Part shown: positions 27,409 through 36,729 of the stretch, piece by piece
How the letters are laid out: each line of letters begins with the position of its first letter
Position numbering within the stretch: the stretch's first letter is position 1
Source of the DNA: Fuerstiella sp.
Lineage (GTDB): Bacteria; Planctomycetota; Planctomycetia; Planctomycetales; Planctomycetaceae
Assembly (NCBI GenBank): GCA_029941865.1
Contig: JAPYTO010000010.1
Location: forward strand, 1-61,925
Direction of reading: 5' to 3'
DNA: 61,925 bases
The notes under the pieces: model-generated
The model's input: the letters and a program-made list of their open reading frames with translations, nothing else
Told to the model about the DNA's origin: nothing
The model's database searches: none
Program-made: the position numbers and the translations under genes

Positions 27409-28290
27409 TCACCACTTGCGAATTTCAAGTTCCAACTCAACTCCGAATTTTTCCGCAACGGCGACTTTCACCTTGCCGATCAGCGACTCGACGTCCGCGC
27501 TGGTGGCACCTGGTCCTGTGACCACGAAGTTGGCGTGGCGGTCGCTGATGCGGGCTCCTCCCACAGCAAGATCCTTGAGGCCACATTGTTCAATCAACGC
27601 ACCGGCACTCAGTCCGCGTGGGTTTCGAAAAATGCAGCCGGCAGACTGGTCTGCCAGCGGTTGGGTAGACCGCTTTATGATCCAGATCTTCTTCATCCGA
27701 ACAGTCAGGTCGTCCGAGTCATCCGGACGGAGCTGCAGCGTCACGGACAAAACCGCCAGATCAGTGACGTTGCTGGATCGGTAGGCGAACGTCAATTCGT
27801 CACCGGATCGCTCTGCAATTTCGCCCTCGTGAGTCACAACTTCGATTTTTCTAACGAATTCACCGATGTCCGCATGGCGTCCTCCCGCATTCCCGACCAC
27901 CGCGCCGCCGACAGTGCCCGGTATTCCGACCAGATTCTCCAGCCCTGCCAGCCCTGCCCGGACGGACTCTGATACTACGTGGGACAATAATGCGCCACCG
28001 CCAGCGGTCACGGTATCTCCACTGACTTTTACCTCGCCAAGCAACGGTTCGACAATCCGAATCACGGCACCGGACACGACGCCATCATGGACCAGCAGGT
28101 TGGAACCGCTGCCGAAAACGCGAACGGGAACTGCGGCAGCCACACACGCGCGGATCAGCGCTAACAACTGATCACGGGACGTCGGTGTGTAAAACCGTTC
28201 TGCGTTGCCGCCGAGTTTCAGCCAGGTATGTTGCGCGAGTGATTCATCAGGCGACAGAATGTCGTTGAATTCGTCTAGTGAATTGGTCAT
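27409..28290 (-). CDS. murB: UDP-N-acetylenolpyruvoylglucosamine reductase
   Basis: FAD enzyme that reduces UDP-GlcNAc-enolpyruvate to UDP-MurNAc in peptidoglycan synthesis. Seen: 293 aa; FAD-binding GSGSNLLV, GIPGTVGGAVVGNAG and a YRSS motif. The proton-donor position reads SAGCIFRNP: Cys instead of the Ser of E. coli MurB, a substitution found in other MurB groups (SAGC.FKNP). Its start lies 44 bp inside murC, on the same strand, so the two are co-transcribed and probably translationally coupled. Presence argues that this planctomycete makes peptidoglycan. Confidence 0.94.
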   Translation of the reverse strand: MTNSLDEFNDILSPDESLAQHTWLKLGGNAERFYTPTSRDQLLALIRACVAAAVPVRVFGSGSNLLVHDGVVSGAVIRIVEPLLGEVKVSGDTVTAGGGALLSHVVSESVRAGLAGLENLVGIPGTVGGAVVGNAGGRHADIGEFVRKIEVVTHEGEIAERSGDELTFAYRSSNVTDLAVLSVTLQLRPDDSDDLTVRMKKIWIIKRSTQPLADQSAGCIFRNPRGLSAGALIEQCGLKDLAVGGARISDRHANFVVTGPGATSADVESLIGKVKVAVAEKFGVELELEIRKW

Positions 28291-29695
28291 GGATAAGATT
28301 GGTCCTGCCGGCGCCCATGGTGAGAATAACGTCGTTGGGTCTACCGGAATGGTCTATTCTTGAGACAACCTGGTCAAGATTGGCAAACAGGAAAGCTTTG
28401 ACAGCGTTGTGATTCAGTTCTCGCACCAGCTCCCCGCTCAGACGGCAACACTCAAGGTGCGTCACCTGTTCGCGAGCCGGAAAGACGGGCAGAAGCAGTA
28501 CTTCGTCAGCCAAAGTCAACGCTCGCGTAAAGTCTTCAAACAATGACCGGGTCCGAATCATCTGATGCGGTTCGAAAACCGCAAGGAGTCTCGACTGCGG
28601 AAACACAGCGCGAGCGGCCGTCAGAGTCACTGTGATCGCCGTGGGATGGTGGGCGTAATCATCGATCAGCGTCATGTCGTGATAGTGCCCACGCAATTCA
28701 AATCGCCGTTGAATTCCCGGAAAACGACTGAGCGCCTCGGCGGCAACGTGAGTGTCCACTCCATATTCGGCAGCGGTGGCCATTGCGGCCACGGCATTCT
28801 GGACATTGTGCTGGCCGACGGCGCACAAATCCACGTCGATGGACTGCCCATCAGGGCGTCGACAGCGAAAATGCGTGCGCCATCCGTTGCACTGAATGTC
28901 AGTGGCAAACCAATCAGCCGCTGTGTCGTGCAGGCTAAAAGTCGTGGTTTTGCAGACTGCATTGTCAGCAATCCTGGCCGTTCGTCGGCACTCTTTGCGA
29001 TATATCAAAAAACCATCGCGGTGAATCCCTGACGCAAACCGCTGGAAGGCCGCGTCCTCGGAGGTTTCGCTCGGGTAACAGTCGAAATGATCGCGTTCGA
29101 TGCCTGTGATCACAGCCATGCGAGGGTTGAAGTGGTAGAACGATGACTGGTATTCACAACTTTCCAGCACGGCGACCCGACCGCTTCCTGTTCGACCGGA
29201 GCATTCGAAACCGGATTGGGGAGCACCGACGAAAAATCCGGGCGAAAGTCCCGCAGTGTCCAGAATCCAGGCCAGCATGGCGGACGTCGTACTCTTGCCG
29301 TGGCTTCCGGCGACGCACAGCTGATCATGGCGGGCAAAAACATTGGTCAGACATTCATGCAGCGAGATGACGGGAACGCCCTCGCGAACCAGCTGCTTCA
29401 CGATCGGCGAGTCCGTTGACACGGCCGGGCTGACGACACAAACGTCAAACGGGCCACTGGCCAGTGCTGCTCCGGACCACGGCAAAAGACGGAGGCGTTT
29501 GTCCGATGGAAGGCCTGGCAATGAAAATGGTGGCAGCAGCGACTGATCCATGCCCGCAACAGGGTGACCCGCGCCAAGCAGAATCTCGCCCAGCGCCGTC
29601 ATTCCGGCTCCCTGACAGCCGAGCAGAAGATATTTTGCGCGTGCAACGTCGCCGTTTACGTGATCCTTCAACGATGCCGGTGAGGCTGGCGTCAT
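28247..29695 (-). CDS. murC: UDP-N-acetylmuramate:L-alanine ligase
   Basis: ATP-dependent ligase adding L-Ala to UDP-MurNAc. Seen: 482 aa from ATG 29695; an upstream TTG at 29755 would add 20 residues without obvious homology. Mur-ligase architecture: Rossmann-like N-domain (LLLGCQGAGMTALGEIL), central domain with P-loop GSHGKSTTS, GIERDHFDCY, and C-terminal domain with DDYAHHPTAI and FEPHQMIRT. These are diagnostic for MurC. The gene end overlaps murB by 44 bp. No other dcw-cluster genes (ftsW, murG, ftsQ) follow in the window, so the pair is split from the rest of the cluster. Confidence 0.94.
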   Translation of the reverse strand: MTPASPASLKDHVNGDVARAKYLLLGCQGAGMTALGEILLGAGHPVAGMDQSLLPPFSLPGLPSDKRLRLLPWSGAALASGPFDVCVVSPAVSTDSPIVKQLVREGVPVISLHECLTNVFARHDQLCVAGSHGKSTTSAMLAWILDTAGLSPGFFVGAPQSGFECSGRTGSGRVAVLESCEYQSSFYHFNPRMAVITGIERDHFDCYPSETSEDAAFQRFASGIHRDGFLIYRKECRRTARIADNAVCKTTTFSLHDTAADWFATDIQCNGWRTHFRCRRPDGQSIDVDLCAVGQHNVQNAVAAMATAAEYGVDTHVAAEALSRFPGIQRRFELRGHYHDMTLIDDYAHHPTAITVTLTAARAVFPQSRLLAVFEPHQMIRTRSLFEDFTRALTLADEVLLLPVFPAREQVTHLECCRLSGELVRELNHNAVKAFLFANLDQVVSRIDHSGRPNDVILTMGAGRTNLIHDQFTRRIQRHSVA

Positions 29696-30179
29696 GCCGA
29701 TGAGTAATTCTGGGTTCAGGAAGCATTCAATCTGATTGAAACTTATTGCAGACAACGACTTATCGCAATGTCAACGTGGTAATTCAGTCGCGAAGTCACG
29801 TGGAAATTGGTAAGTTCGTGCGGGATGGCAGACCCGGATCAGCGTTTTCCGGCTGCTGCAGACTGGGAAAATATGGATTCCGTGGTAAAAATGACGGATC
29901 AATAGCGCAGACTTTGCCCTCAAACGGTCGTCAGAATGCAGGGAACAGCCTCACCGCTGGGGACGGATGAAATCAGCGGGGTGCTGTCGCGAGTGGTAGA
30001 CTGTGTGTATATGCCAAGGAATAAGCGGCCCCGGACGGGCATTCCTGTCGTTGATCCGGGACTGGCAAACGTACTCGTCAACCAAAAGTGACAATTATTG
30101 ATCGAGCGTTCCTGCTCTTCCGTCATCATCATTGCGACGTTTTTGTCGTGTTTTGTTCCTTCGCGTTTAAGGCATTGGA
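29696..30179. other. Divergent intergenic region, nothing recognised
   Basis: 484 bases between the divergent murC and VWA-protein genes. No tRNA fold, palindrome or credible small gene was seen. Promoters for both neighbours are presumably here. Confidence 0.5.
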
Positions 30180-32123
30180 ATGCAGAAATTCATCAAGAAT
30201 GCACCGTCGATCGTCGTTTCCGCGGTGGTGCATGTCGTCGTGCTGGTCGTGCTGATGTTGATTCCGCTGGCCATACAGGGCGGAACTCCCGACATTCTGC
30301 TGGAGTCCATCTTCACTGAGGAACTGCCGAAGGAGCAGATGGAGCAGCAATTGGAGCTGGAGACGAAGCCTGCCGAAACGCTGAACGTCATTGCCGGTGG
30401 CACTCCATCGACAGCCGTTGGTGCCGCAGCTCAACCGGCCTCAACGCCCGTCGACGTGCAGAAGGCCAAGGTACTTGAAGAAGCCACGGTCGACGCCCCT
30501 CGCGTGGAAACGATGCAGCTCAGCGACGAAGTTATGGCCGCGGAGCTTGGTGAAGGCGAGATCACTGGCGAAGTTGGCGCGATAGTCGAAGGCTACGGAG
30601 CTGCCATGGGCATCATCACTCAGGAAATCATCCGCATGATGCGGCAACAGAAGGTGACCGTCATCTGGATGTTTGACGAATCCGGAAGCCTGGAAGATGA
30701 CCGCAAGGAAATCAAAGAAAACTACATGCGGGTCTACGAAGAACTGGGCATTGCCACGAAGCAGGACAAGGATCTTCGCCGCGGCAGCGAACAGCTGCTG
30801 ACCGTCGTCGGCAGTTACGGGAAAACGATTCATGAATGGACCCCCAAGCCCACCGGCGATCCGGAGCTTGTGAGGGCTGCCATCGACAAGGTCCCGGTGG
30901 ACGAGTCCGGCGAAGAAAACATGTGCCGGTCCGTTGCGGCCATGATCAACAAGTACAAGGCGATGGCCATTCGCGGCAAACGCAAGCTGGCGATCATCAT
31001 TGTGTCGGACGAATCCGGCGACGACGGCGACTATGTCGAAGAAGCAGTGGCTGCCGCGCGGGCGGCCAAGGCTCCGATTTATGTCATGGGGCGTGAAAGC
31101 ATGTTCGGCTATCCGTACGCCCGGCAGCGCTGGACGTACGAGGACAAGGCAAAAAAAATCAAGGAAGATTTCTGGATCAGAATTCGTCGCGGCCCGGAAA
31201 CAGCTTTTCCTGAATGTCTGCAATGGGACGGCATTCACGGACGCTGGGATGCTCAGTCAGCTGGCTTCGGCCCCTACGAACAGGTCCGCATGGCGCGTGA
31301 AACAGGGGGCATCTTTTTTGTGCTGCCCGGCGAGGAACAGAATCTGGTCGGACGCGATGCCAATGACAAAAGAAAATACGACTTTCTGGCACTAAGGGAA
31401 TACACGCCTCTGCTGATGTCACGCCGTGAGTACGCAGGCGACCGCAGCACCAGTCAGTTTCGACAGACGCTGTGGAACATCATCGTCCGGCTGAATCCGA
31501 CGCCCAACAAATTGCTGTTTGAAACGCACGATGCGAGTCTGAACATTCGCCGCGAACACTATCCACTTGAGCCGCTGCCGTTTAAGGAAGAGGCGGGACG
31601 ACAGGTACAACGTGCGGCCAAGGCACTGCTGCTGATCAACGAAGGTCTCGGCCTGCTCGAAAATGTGAAGTCGATGCGTGCCCGAGAGGCGTCGCAGCGC
31701 TGGCGCGCCGGATTCGACCTTGCCTACGCCCAATTGCACATCTTTCGGCTGCGTCTGTACCAGTTTCTGCTGTACATGGACTCTCACGCCAACAATATGC
31801 CAAAGCCTGCTAACAAGAACGGCATCTCCAACGAATGGAACTTCTGGCAAAGCCGGGAGACGCTGGTTCCCAACGATGAACAATTTCTGCGTTTGAAGAA
31901 AGCCTTCAACCTGAATATGGAACGCAGCGAGTATCTGACGATGGTCACCGAGGAAGAAAAGAAAGCGATCGAGCTTCTGGATATCGTCATCAAAGCTCAC
32001 CCCGGCACACCGTGGGCACGTCGCGCGGAGCGAGAGAAGCGTGACGGGTTCGGGTTCCGTGTCAGTGATCGTCTGTGGGATCCGAAGGGCGTTCGCAGCA
32101 CGATTAAATTGCCGAAGCTGTAA
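30180..32123 (+). CDS. Membrane-anchored von Willebrand factor A-domain protein
   Basis: Role unknown. Seen: 647 aa; N-terminal transmembrane anchor (residues about 11-32, very Val/Leu-rich), then an acidic, Ala/Pro/Glu-rich linker and a VWA-type domain starting with VTVIWMFDESGS, whose DESGS fits the MIDAS DxSxS motif. A second acidic segment IIIVSDESGDDGDY follows at the expected later strand. The C-terminal third is charged and helical. Known: VWA proteins mediate protein binding through a metal ion, often in surface or secretion complexes. The short N-terminal side means the VWA domain probably faces the periplasm. A single-gene unit with an upstream gap. Confidence 0.78.
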   Translation: MQKFIKNAPSIVVSAVVHVVVLVVLMLIPLAIQGGTPDILLESIFTEELPKEQMEQQLELETKPAETLNVIAGGTPSTAVGAAAQPASTPVDVQKAKVLEEATVDAPRVETMQLSDEVMAAELGEGEITGEVGAIVEGYGAAMGIITQEIIRMMRQQKVTVIWMFDESGSLEDDRKEIKENYMRVYEELGIATKQDKDLRRGSEQLLTVVGSYGKTIHEWTPKPTGDPELVRAAIDKVPVDESGEENMCRSVAAMINKYKAMAIRGKRKLAIIIVSDESGDDGDYVEEAVAAARAAKAPIYVMGRESMFGYPYARQRWTYEDKAKKIKEDFWIRIRRGPETAFPECLQWDGIHGRWDAQSAGFGPYEQVRMARETGGIFFVLPGEEQNLVGRDANDKRKYDFLALREYTPLLMSRREYAGDRSTSQFRQTLWNIIVRLNPTPNKLLFETHDASLNIRREHYPLEPLPFKEEAGRQVQRAAKALLLINEGLGLLENVKSMRAREASQRWRAGFDLAYAQLHIFRLRLYQFLLYMDSHANNMPKPANKNGISNEWNFWQSRETLVPNDEQFLRLKKAFNLNMERSEYLTMVTEEEKKAIELLDIVIKAHPGTPWARRAEREKRDGFGFRVSDRLWDPKGVRSTIKLPKL

Positions 32124-32504
32124 GCTGCCAGTCAGTCTTTGTCGCCCCGCTGTGCGAGGGTATTCTGGCGCATGACCGTTGACGGGCAATCGCCCCACGA
32201 TGTTGGCCACGAGTTGTCGATGCGTCCGAGCACCGTGAACGTCGCCAAATCACGCCTGCGGCAGGAACTGGGCGAGCTGCTGGAATAGAGCATTTTGCAG
32301 TCGTGTGTATAGCCCCAGCTGACGAACTTTCCGGGAAATGAATCTGTCTTCGCCTTCTTCCTGGAAACTCGAAATTGTGTAACGCATCGGCGTTATCTTA
32401 ATAGCCTGAGACAGACCCGCTGGCATTGAATGCATTCGGCACCGCCGCGGAAATCGGAATCAAGTCTGACGTTCTCAGTGTTTTACCCACGCAGGAGAGA
32501 GAAG
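32124..32504. other. Gap before the Tat-exported protein gene
   Basis: 381 bases after the VWA gene. No convincing gene or repeat was seen, apart from the ribosome-binding site AGGAG at 32493-32497 belonging to the next gene. Confidence 0.5.
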
Positions 32505-34061
32505 ATGAAATCGAATTCCCGCCGCACATTTCTGGCAGACGTCGGCAAGGGTATGTTGGTCGGCAGTCTGGGATCTTCGCTGGCATTGGACCTCGGGCTT
32601 TCATCGGCGTTCGCGGAAGAAGAATCGCCGAAGCTTACGTTCGGCGATATGGAGCCGTTGGTCTCGGCCATGCAGCAGACGCCGCTCAACAAACTGCAGG
32701 CCATGCTGGTCAAAGAACTGAAGTCCGGAACTGATTTGCAGACCCTGGTGTCTGCCGCCGCCCTCGCGAACGCCCGCTCCTTCGGGGGACAGGATTATAC
32801 CGGATTCCATACGTTCATGGCTCTTGCTCCTGCGTACGAAATGAGCCATCAGCTACCGACGGATCTCAAGCCGCTGCCCGTGTTGAAGGTGCTCTATCGA
32901 AACACGACACGGATTCAGGAGACGGACAGCCACAACAATGAAGTGCTGCACCCGGTACAACCTGCAACTTTGCCACAGGGAAGCCCGGGTGGTCCGCTGT
33001 TGCAGGCCGCAACTCGCAGCGCGGATTACGACAAGGCCGAACAAACATTCGCCGCCATGGCGAAAGGCCCCGTCGGAGAAGCATTTAATCATCTTCAGTG
33101 GGCCATTCAGGATGAACTCAACGTGCACCGCGTGGTGTTGTCGTGGCGCGCGTGGGCGATGCTTGATCTGGTGGGACAGGAGCAGGCACACACGTTGCTG
33201 CGGCAATCCGTCAGGTTCTGTGTCAAATCGGAAAAGGGCTGCATTGAAGCAAACCGGCAGCCGTCAAGGATCCGCACCGTACTTCCGAAACTACTCGATC
33301 AATACAAGTTGGTCGGCAAGCCACTCGGAACACGAAAAGCCGATGACGCCTGGGTGGAAGCATTGGCAACTACGATCGTTCGCAGCGATGCAGAACAAGC
33401 CGCCGATGCCGCGGCCGCTGCCCTGGCAGAAGGCTTCGCTCCTGATGTTATCGGTGAAGCGATCTCGTTGGCGTCAAATGCGCTGGTGCTGCAGGATCCA
33501 GGCCGCACCAAACCACGGCCTGGCAAACCGATTGGCAGCGTGCATGGTGATTCGGTTGGTGTGCATGCGTCGGATTCGGCCAACGCGTGGCGTAATATCG
33601 CTCGCGTCAGCAACCAGCGAAACGCTGTCGCCAGCATGATCGTGGGTGCTTATCACACGGCGACGGGGCGCTACAACAGTAAGCTCAACGAATCGCCGTA
33701 TCCTCTGGCTGAGCAACTTGAAGCGGTTACGTCGAAGGATCCTCGCAAGTTGCTCGACGAAGCAGACGCGGCAATTCGTGAAAAGGACCAGTTCCGCGCC
33801 GCCGCTGTAATTCATCGTTATGGCCAACTGGGACACGCCGCCCGTCCGGCGTTCGACCTGATGCTGGGCTACGCTACCAGCCAGGACGGAGCTCTACACG
33901 CGGAAAAATACTACCGCACAGTCTCTGAGGAATACCGAACGACTCGTGAGGCATTTCGTTGGCGTCAAATGGTGGCACTCGCCCGCGTGACCGCCAGCGA
34001 AGCCGGAAATCCGTCGCCCGGCTACGCAGAAGCCTGCGGACTGCTGAACGTCAGCACGTAA
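32505..34061 (+). CDS. Tat-exported protein of unknown function
   Basis: Not recognised. Seen: 518 aa from ATG 32505, with AGGAG 8 bp upstream; a longer frame upstream would bury the signal. The N-terminus has a twin-arginine motif SRRTFLADV followed by a hydrophobic Gly/Leu/Ser-rich region, so a folded, probably cofactor-bearing protein is exported. The mature protein is helical, with many His and Trp residues (for example NVHRVVLSWRAWAMLDLVG) and no motif I can name. A related protein family is common in planctomycetes but I cannot assign a function. Followed by a palindromic repeat and the convergent dprA. Confidence 0.75.
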   Translation: MKSNSRRTFLADVGKGMLVGSLGSSLALDLGLSSAFAEEESPKLTFGDMEPLVSAMQQTPLNKLQAMLVKELKSGTDLQTLVSAAALANARSFGGQDYTGFHTFMALAPAYEMSHQLPTDLKPLPVLKVLYRNTTRIQETDSHNNEVLHPVQPATLPQGSPGGPLLQAATRSADYDKAEQTFAAMAKGPVGEAFNHLQWAIQDELNVHRVVLSWRAWAMLDLVGQEQAHTLLRQSVRFCVKSEKGCIEANRQPSRIRTVLPKLLDQYKLVGKPLGTRKADDAWVEALATTIVRSDAEQAADAAAAALAEGFAPDVIGEAISLASNALVLQDPGRTKPRPGKPIGSVHGDSVGVHASDSANAWRNIARVSNQRNAVASMIVGAYHTATGRYNSKLNESPYPLAEQLEAVTSKDPRKLLDEADAAIREKDQFRAAAVIHRYGQLGHAARPAFDLMLGYATSQDGALHAEKYYRTVSEEYRTTREAFRWRQMVALARVTASEAGNPSPGYAEACGLLNVST

Positions 34062-34080
34062 CGACGCGAACGCAGCGTGG

Positions 34081-34130
34081 GGCCGGTTCCCACCGGCCAC
34101 CTGATTCGATGTGGCCGGTGGGAGCCGGCC
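34081..34130. repeat. 20-bp palindrome between convergent genes
   Basis: GGCCGGTTCCCACCGGCCAC (34081-34100) and GTGGCCGGTGGGAGCCGGCC (34111-34130) pair over 20 bp with a single G-T mismatch around a 10-nt loop. No T run follows. It lies 20 bp after a stop codon and 40 bp from the end of the convergent dprA, and may be a dispersed planctomycete-type palindrome that also terminates transcription. Confidence 0.8.
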
Positions 34131-34170
34131 CTACGAATGACTCAGTCATCGTTGTGAATGTCGACACAGT

Positions 34171-35313
34171 CTAGACGTTTCTGACCAGCATGTTCCCTGG
34201 CAGGCGACGGACGAAGTGTTTCATCTCCAGCACGGTCAGAGTTGACAACACTCGGGACATGTCCAGTTGTGTTGTTCTTAGCACGTCTTCGACGTGTACT
34301 GGCGACGTGCTGATGAGACTCAGGATCTCCTGTTCCTGCAGGTTAAGACTCATTTCACGTGGATCGTGGATTGTGGTTTGTGATTCTGAGGTTGTCGGAC
34401 TGGCAAGCGGACCTAGTTCACGCAGGATGTCGTCGACGTTGCGGACCAGCGTCACCCCGTCACGAATCAAGTCGTGACACCCTTCGCTGGCCAGACTGTC
34501 CAGCTGTCCAGGCACAGCAAAGACTTCTCGGCCCTGTTCCAATGCATGACGAACGGTGTGTAACGCGCCGGAATTGCGAGTGGCTTCGACCACGATCACG
34601 CCCAGACTCAGCCCACTAATGATGCGATTGCGCTGCGGAAACAATCCGGGGCGGGGCCTCTGATGAAGCGGAAATTCGCTCAGGAGAGCTCCGTTGTCCA
34701 CGATTTCCATGGCCAGGTCCGCATGTTCCGGCGGATAGATTTCTTGAACACCGGTTGCCAGAACGGCAATCGTTCGCCCGCCCGCGTTCAGTGCGCCTCG
34801 ATGGGCGGCACTGTCAATGCCTCGGGCCAATCCGCTGACGACGGTGAACCCGGCACGGACCAGCGAACCTGCCAATCGTTCTGCCTGACGTCTGCCGTAA
34901 GTTGTGCACCGTCGAGATCCGACGACGGCGACTGCCAGATCGTCCTGTGGCTTCGTGGTGCCACGGCAATACAGCAGTTCCGGCGAATCGATGACGTTGG
35001 CGAGAGTCTGCGGATAGGCTGTCGTCCGCTTCTGCAGCAGGCGAACACCCAGTTCCTGGCAACGTCGCAACGTTTCGTCTGCTGCGGAAACGTGCGAGGC
35101 GCCAGCAATTCGATTTGCCAGTTGTGGTCCCACACCCCCAACATGCTGCAACGTCGTTTCCGACTGTTTAAGGACATGAGCGGCAGTGCCGAAGTGCTGC
35201 AGCAGGGTGGCCTGTAACAGTGGACCAATGCCGGTGATCAGCGACAGCGTCAAAGACGCACGCAAATCCGCGTTTTCGTTGTCGTCGGAAGTGGCCGCTT
35301 CAAGTACTGTCAT
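34171..35313 (-). CDS. dprA: DNA-processing protein A (Smf/DprA)
   Basis: Loads RecA onto incoming single-stranded DNA in natural transformation. Seen: 380 aa; N-terminal helix-hairpin-helix-like region (GVGPQLANRIAG), Rossmann-type DprA core with VVGSRRCTTYGRRQAE and the hallmark SGLARGIDSAAHRGAL, then FPQRNRIISGLS and a C-terminal winged-helix domain (LSLISTSPVHVEDVL). All parts are present, so it looks functional. The neighbours are unrelated; no com genes are in the window. Confidence 0.95.
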   Translation of the reverse strand: MTVLEAATSDDNENADLRASLTLSLITGIGPLLQATLLQHFGTAAHVLKQSETTLQHVGGVGPQLANRIAGASHVSAADETLRRCQELGVRLLQKRTTAYPQTLANVIDSPELLYCRGTTKPQDDLAVAVVGSRRCTTYGRRQAERLAGSLVRAGFTVVSGLARGIDSAAHRGALNAGGRTIAVLATGVQEIYPPEHADLAMEIVDNGALLSEFPLHQRPRPGLFPQRNRIISGLSLGVIVVEATRNSGALHTVRHALEQGREVFAVPGQLDSLASEGCHDLIRDGVTLVRNVDDILRELGPLASPTTSESQTTIHDPREMSLNLQEQEILSLISTSPVHVEDVLRTTQLDMSRVLSTLTVLEMKHFVRRLPGNMLVRNV

Positions 35314-35332
35314 CGATGCTGGCCGTTGGGTG

Positions 35333-35830
35333 CTAGCGTTGTTTTATACCGCTCGAAAAATAGGCACTTAGTGCAGGCGCCAATTCTTCCCTGGTGCCGA
35401 TCTCTGCCCAATCATTGATATTCAGCTCAAAAATCGCAACGCTGGCGGGGCTCATTGCGAAAGTTTCTGCCGACCACGACATAATCAGACTGGCAATGCC
35501 GGGGTTGTGTCCAATCATCAGAAGCACCTGGTCGTCGTGAGCTGCCATCTCGGACGCGACTCCCGGATATGTTGCCGGACCGGCCAAATACAGGGAATCG
35601 AGGGCTTCCGGCGTGGCATTGGCACCGCTTGCAGTCGCCACCAGTTCGGCCGTTTCGACCGTACGGACCGCTGAGGAGCAAATGATCCGGTCAATCCTGT
35701 AGTCTGCCAGCAGCATTCCGGTCCGGCTGGCCAGCAGACGTCCGGATCCGGTCAGGGGGCGTTCGTGATCCGACCACGCCGAGTTTTCCGATGAGGCGTG
35801 TGAGTGCCGCATCAGGACGAGCGTCTTCAT
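35333..35830 (-). CDS. SixA-like phosphohistidine phosphatase
   Basis: Histidine-phosphatase superfamily protein of the short SixA group, which removes phosphate from phosphohistidine (for example on PTS or Hpt domains). Seen: 165 aa from ATG 35830; a longer frame to 36049 overlaps the next gene and is rejected. The catalytic RHG-type motif reads LMRHSHASS with His9, and the second catalytic His lies in LLMIGHNPG. A downstream LTGSGRLLA and CSSAVRTVETAE agree with the family. Intact, in contrast to the degenerate relative at 40673. Ends 20 bp after the dprA start. Confidence 0.86.
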   Translation of the reverse strand: MKTLVLMRHSHASSENSAWSDHERPLTGSGRLLASRTGMLLADYRIDRIICSSAVRTVETAELVATASGANATPEALDSLYLAGPATYPGVASEMAAHDDQVLLMIGHNPGIASLIMSWSAETFAMSPASVAIFELNINDWAEIGTREELAPALSAYFSSGIKQR

Positions 35831-35957
35831 TCGTGAACTTTCCGTCTGTGCGGGACTCACTGCCGGCAGCGTCTTTGAGGGTGTCCGATGTTTACGGAAA
35901 ACGCCGTCAGCGGATCGGGCCACCGTATTCTGACAAGACCGCTGGTTGACGCAAATG

Positions 35958-36470
35958 TCACTTTCTGCCGCGAATTGCCGGGGCAAGAAACGCTGCGTCA
36001 TGCGCCAGGACAGTCGCCAGAAAATTGGGTGTCCGATTCTGCATGTCATTGTCTTCGGAAACGCTTCTCAGCATCGCCAGCGTGCCTGCCTCGAAACCGT
36101 TCTGCAGTTCCTCAAGGTGAATTCTCATGCGTCGACGAAAATCTTCCAACGCGTCCGTCGAAAGATCGTTCCTGGCAAGTGTCGTTCGGTCATCAGTTCG
36201 GTCTCGTCGAAGTTGAGCCAGAGTGGTCGACTGGGTCCGAAACAGCAGCCCGTCCTTGAATGATCGACGCAGCAAACCGTCGACATCGAACTGATAGAAC
36301 GGATCCTGTTCGAAGTACACGCTAAACGAGCCATCCTTCCGAAATCCAACCGTGGCGATTCGCCATGTTGTCTTGTGTTCAGCGTTGAGTTCACGACGAA
36401 ATTCGGCGCGTGCCACAAGCGCTGTGGCTTCGACCATCAGGTCTTCTTTATCCGTTTCGGTGCGTGCCAT
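35958..36470 (-). CDS. Conserved small protein of unknown function
   Basis: Not recognised. Seen: 170 aa from ATG 36470 (a longer frame to 36545 is possible but lacks support). Charged, predicted helical and beta mixture, with no signal peptide or membrane segment; the N-terminus is EDLMVEATALVARAEF, and the middle has repeated VGFRKDGSFSVYF and YQFDVDGLLRRSF. No catalytic motif stands out. It is on the same strand as sixA and dprA, separated from sixA by 127 bp. The composition and codon use are like the neighbours. Confidence 0.6.
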   Translation of the reverse strand: MARTETDKEDLMVEATALVARAEFRRELNAEHKTTWRIATVGFRKDGSFSVYFEQDPFYQFDVDGLLRRSFKDGLLFRTQSTTLAQLRRDRTDDRTTLARNDLSTDALEDFRRRMRIHLEELQNGFEAGTLAMLRSVSEDNDMQNRTPNFLATVLAHDAAFLAPAIRGRK

Positions 36471-36560
36471 TGAAGAATCGCCGTATGAGAATTCCCATCG
36501 TCCTGCCTTCGAGTCTGACAGGTTTGAAGCAGCTGTACCACCCACAACTGGGCTCAGCAG

Positions 36561-36593
36561 AGAGACCCGGTCTTTTCAAAAGACCGGGTCTCT
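36561..36593. repeat. 33-bp near-perfect palindrome
   Basis: AGAGACCCGGTCTTTT (36561-36576) and AAAAGACCGGGTCTCT (36578-36593) are exact reverse complements around a single C. It lies between divergent genes, 90 bp upstream of the small gene's start and 140 bp before the metalloprotease start. Sixteen perfect base pairs with no mismatch suggest a recently copied mobile palindrome or an active operator rather than chance. Confidence 0.85.
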
Positions 36594-36729
36594 GGCTCTG
36601 CAGACCGCGCGCCGGTCAGAGAAGGATTTTTTTGATACAGCTTGGTATAACCACTTGCCTGTCCGCACGCCGCGCCGTTTAAGAATCGGACGGCGGATCT
36701 TCACACGCTCCAGAACACAGAAACAAATT

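Noticed and set aside
36352..36729. 126-residue N-terminal extension of the metalloprotease
   Set aside because: It runs through the divergent promoter and the 33-bp palindrome; the signal peptide starts at 36730.
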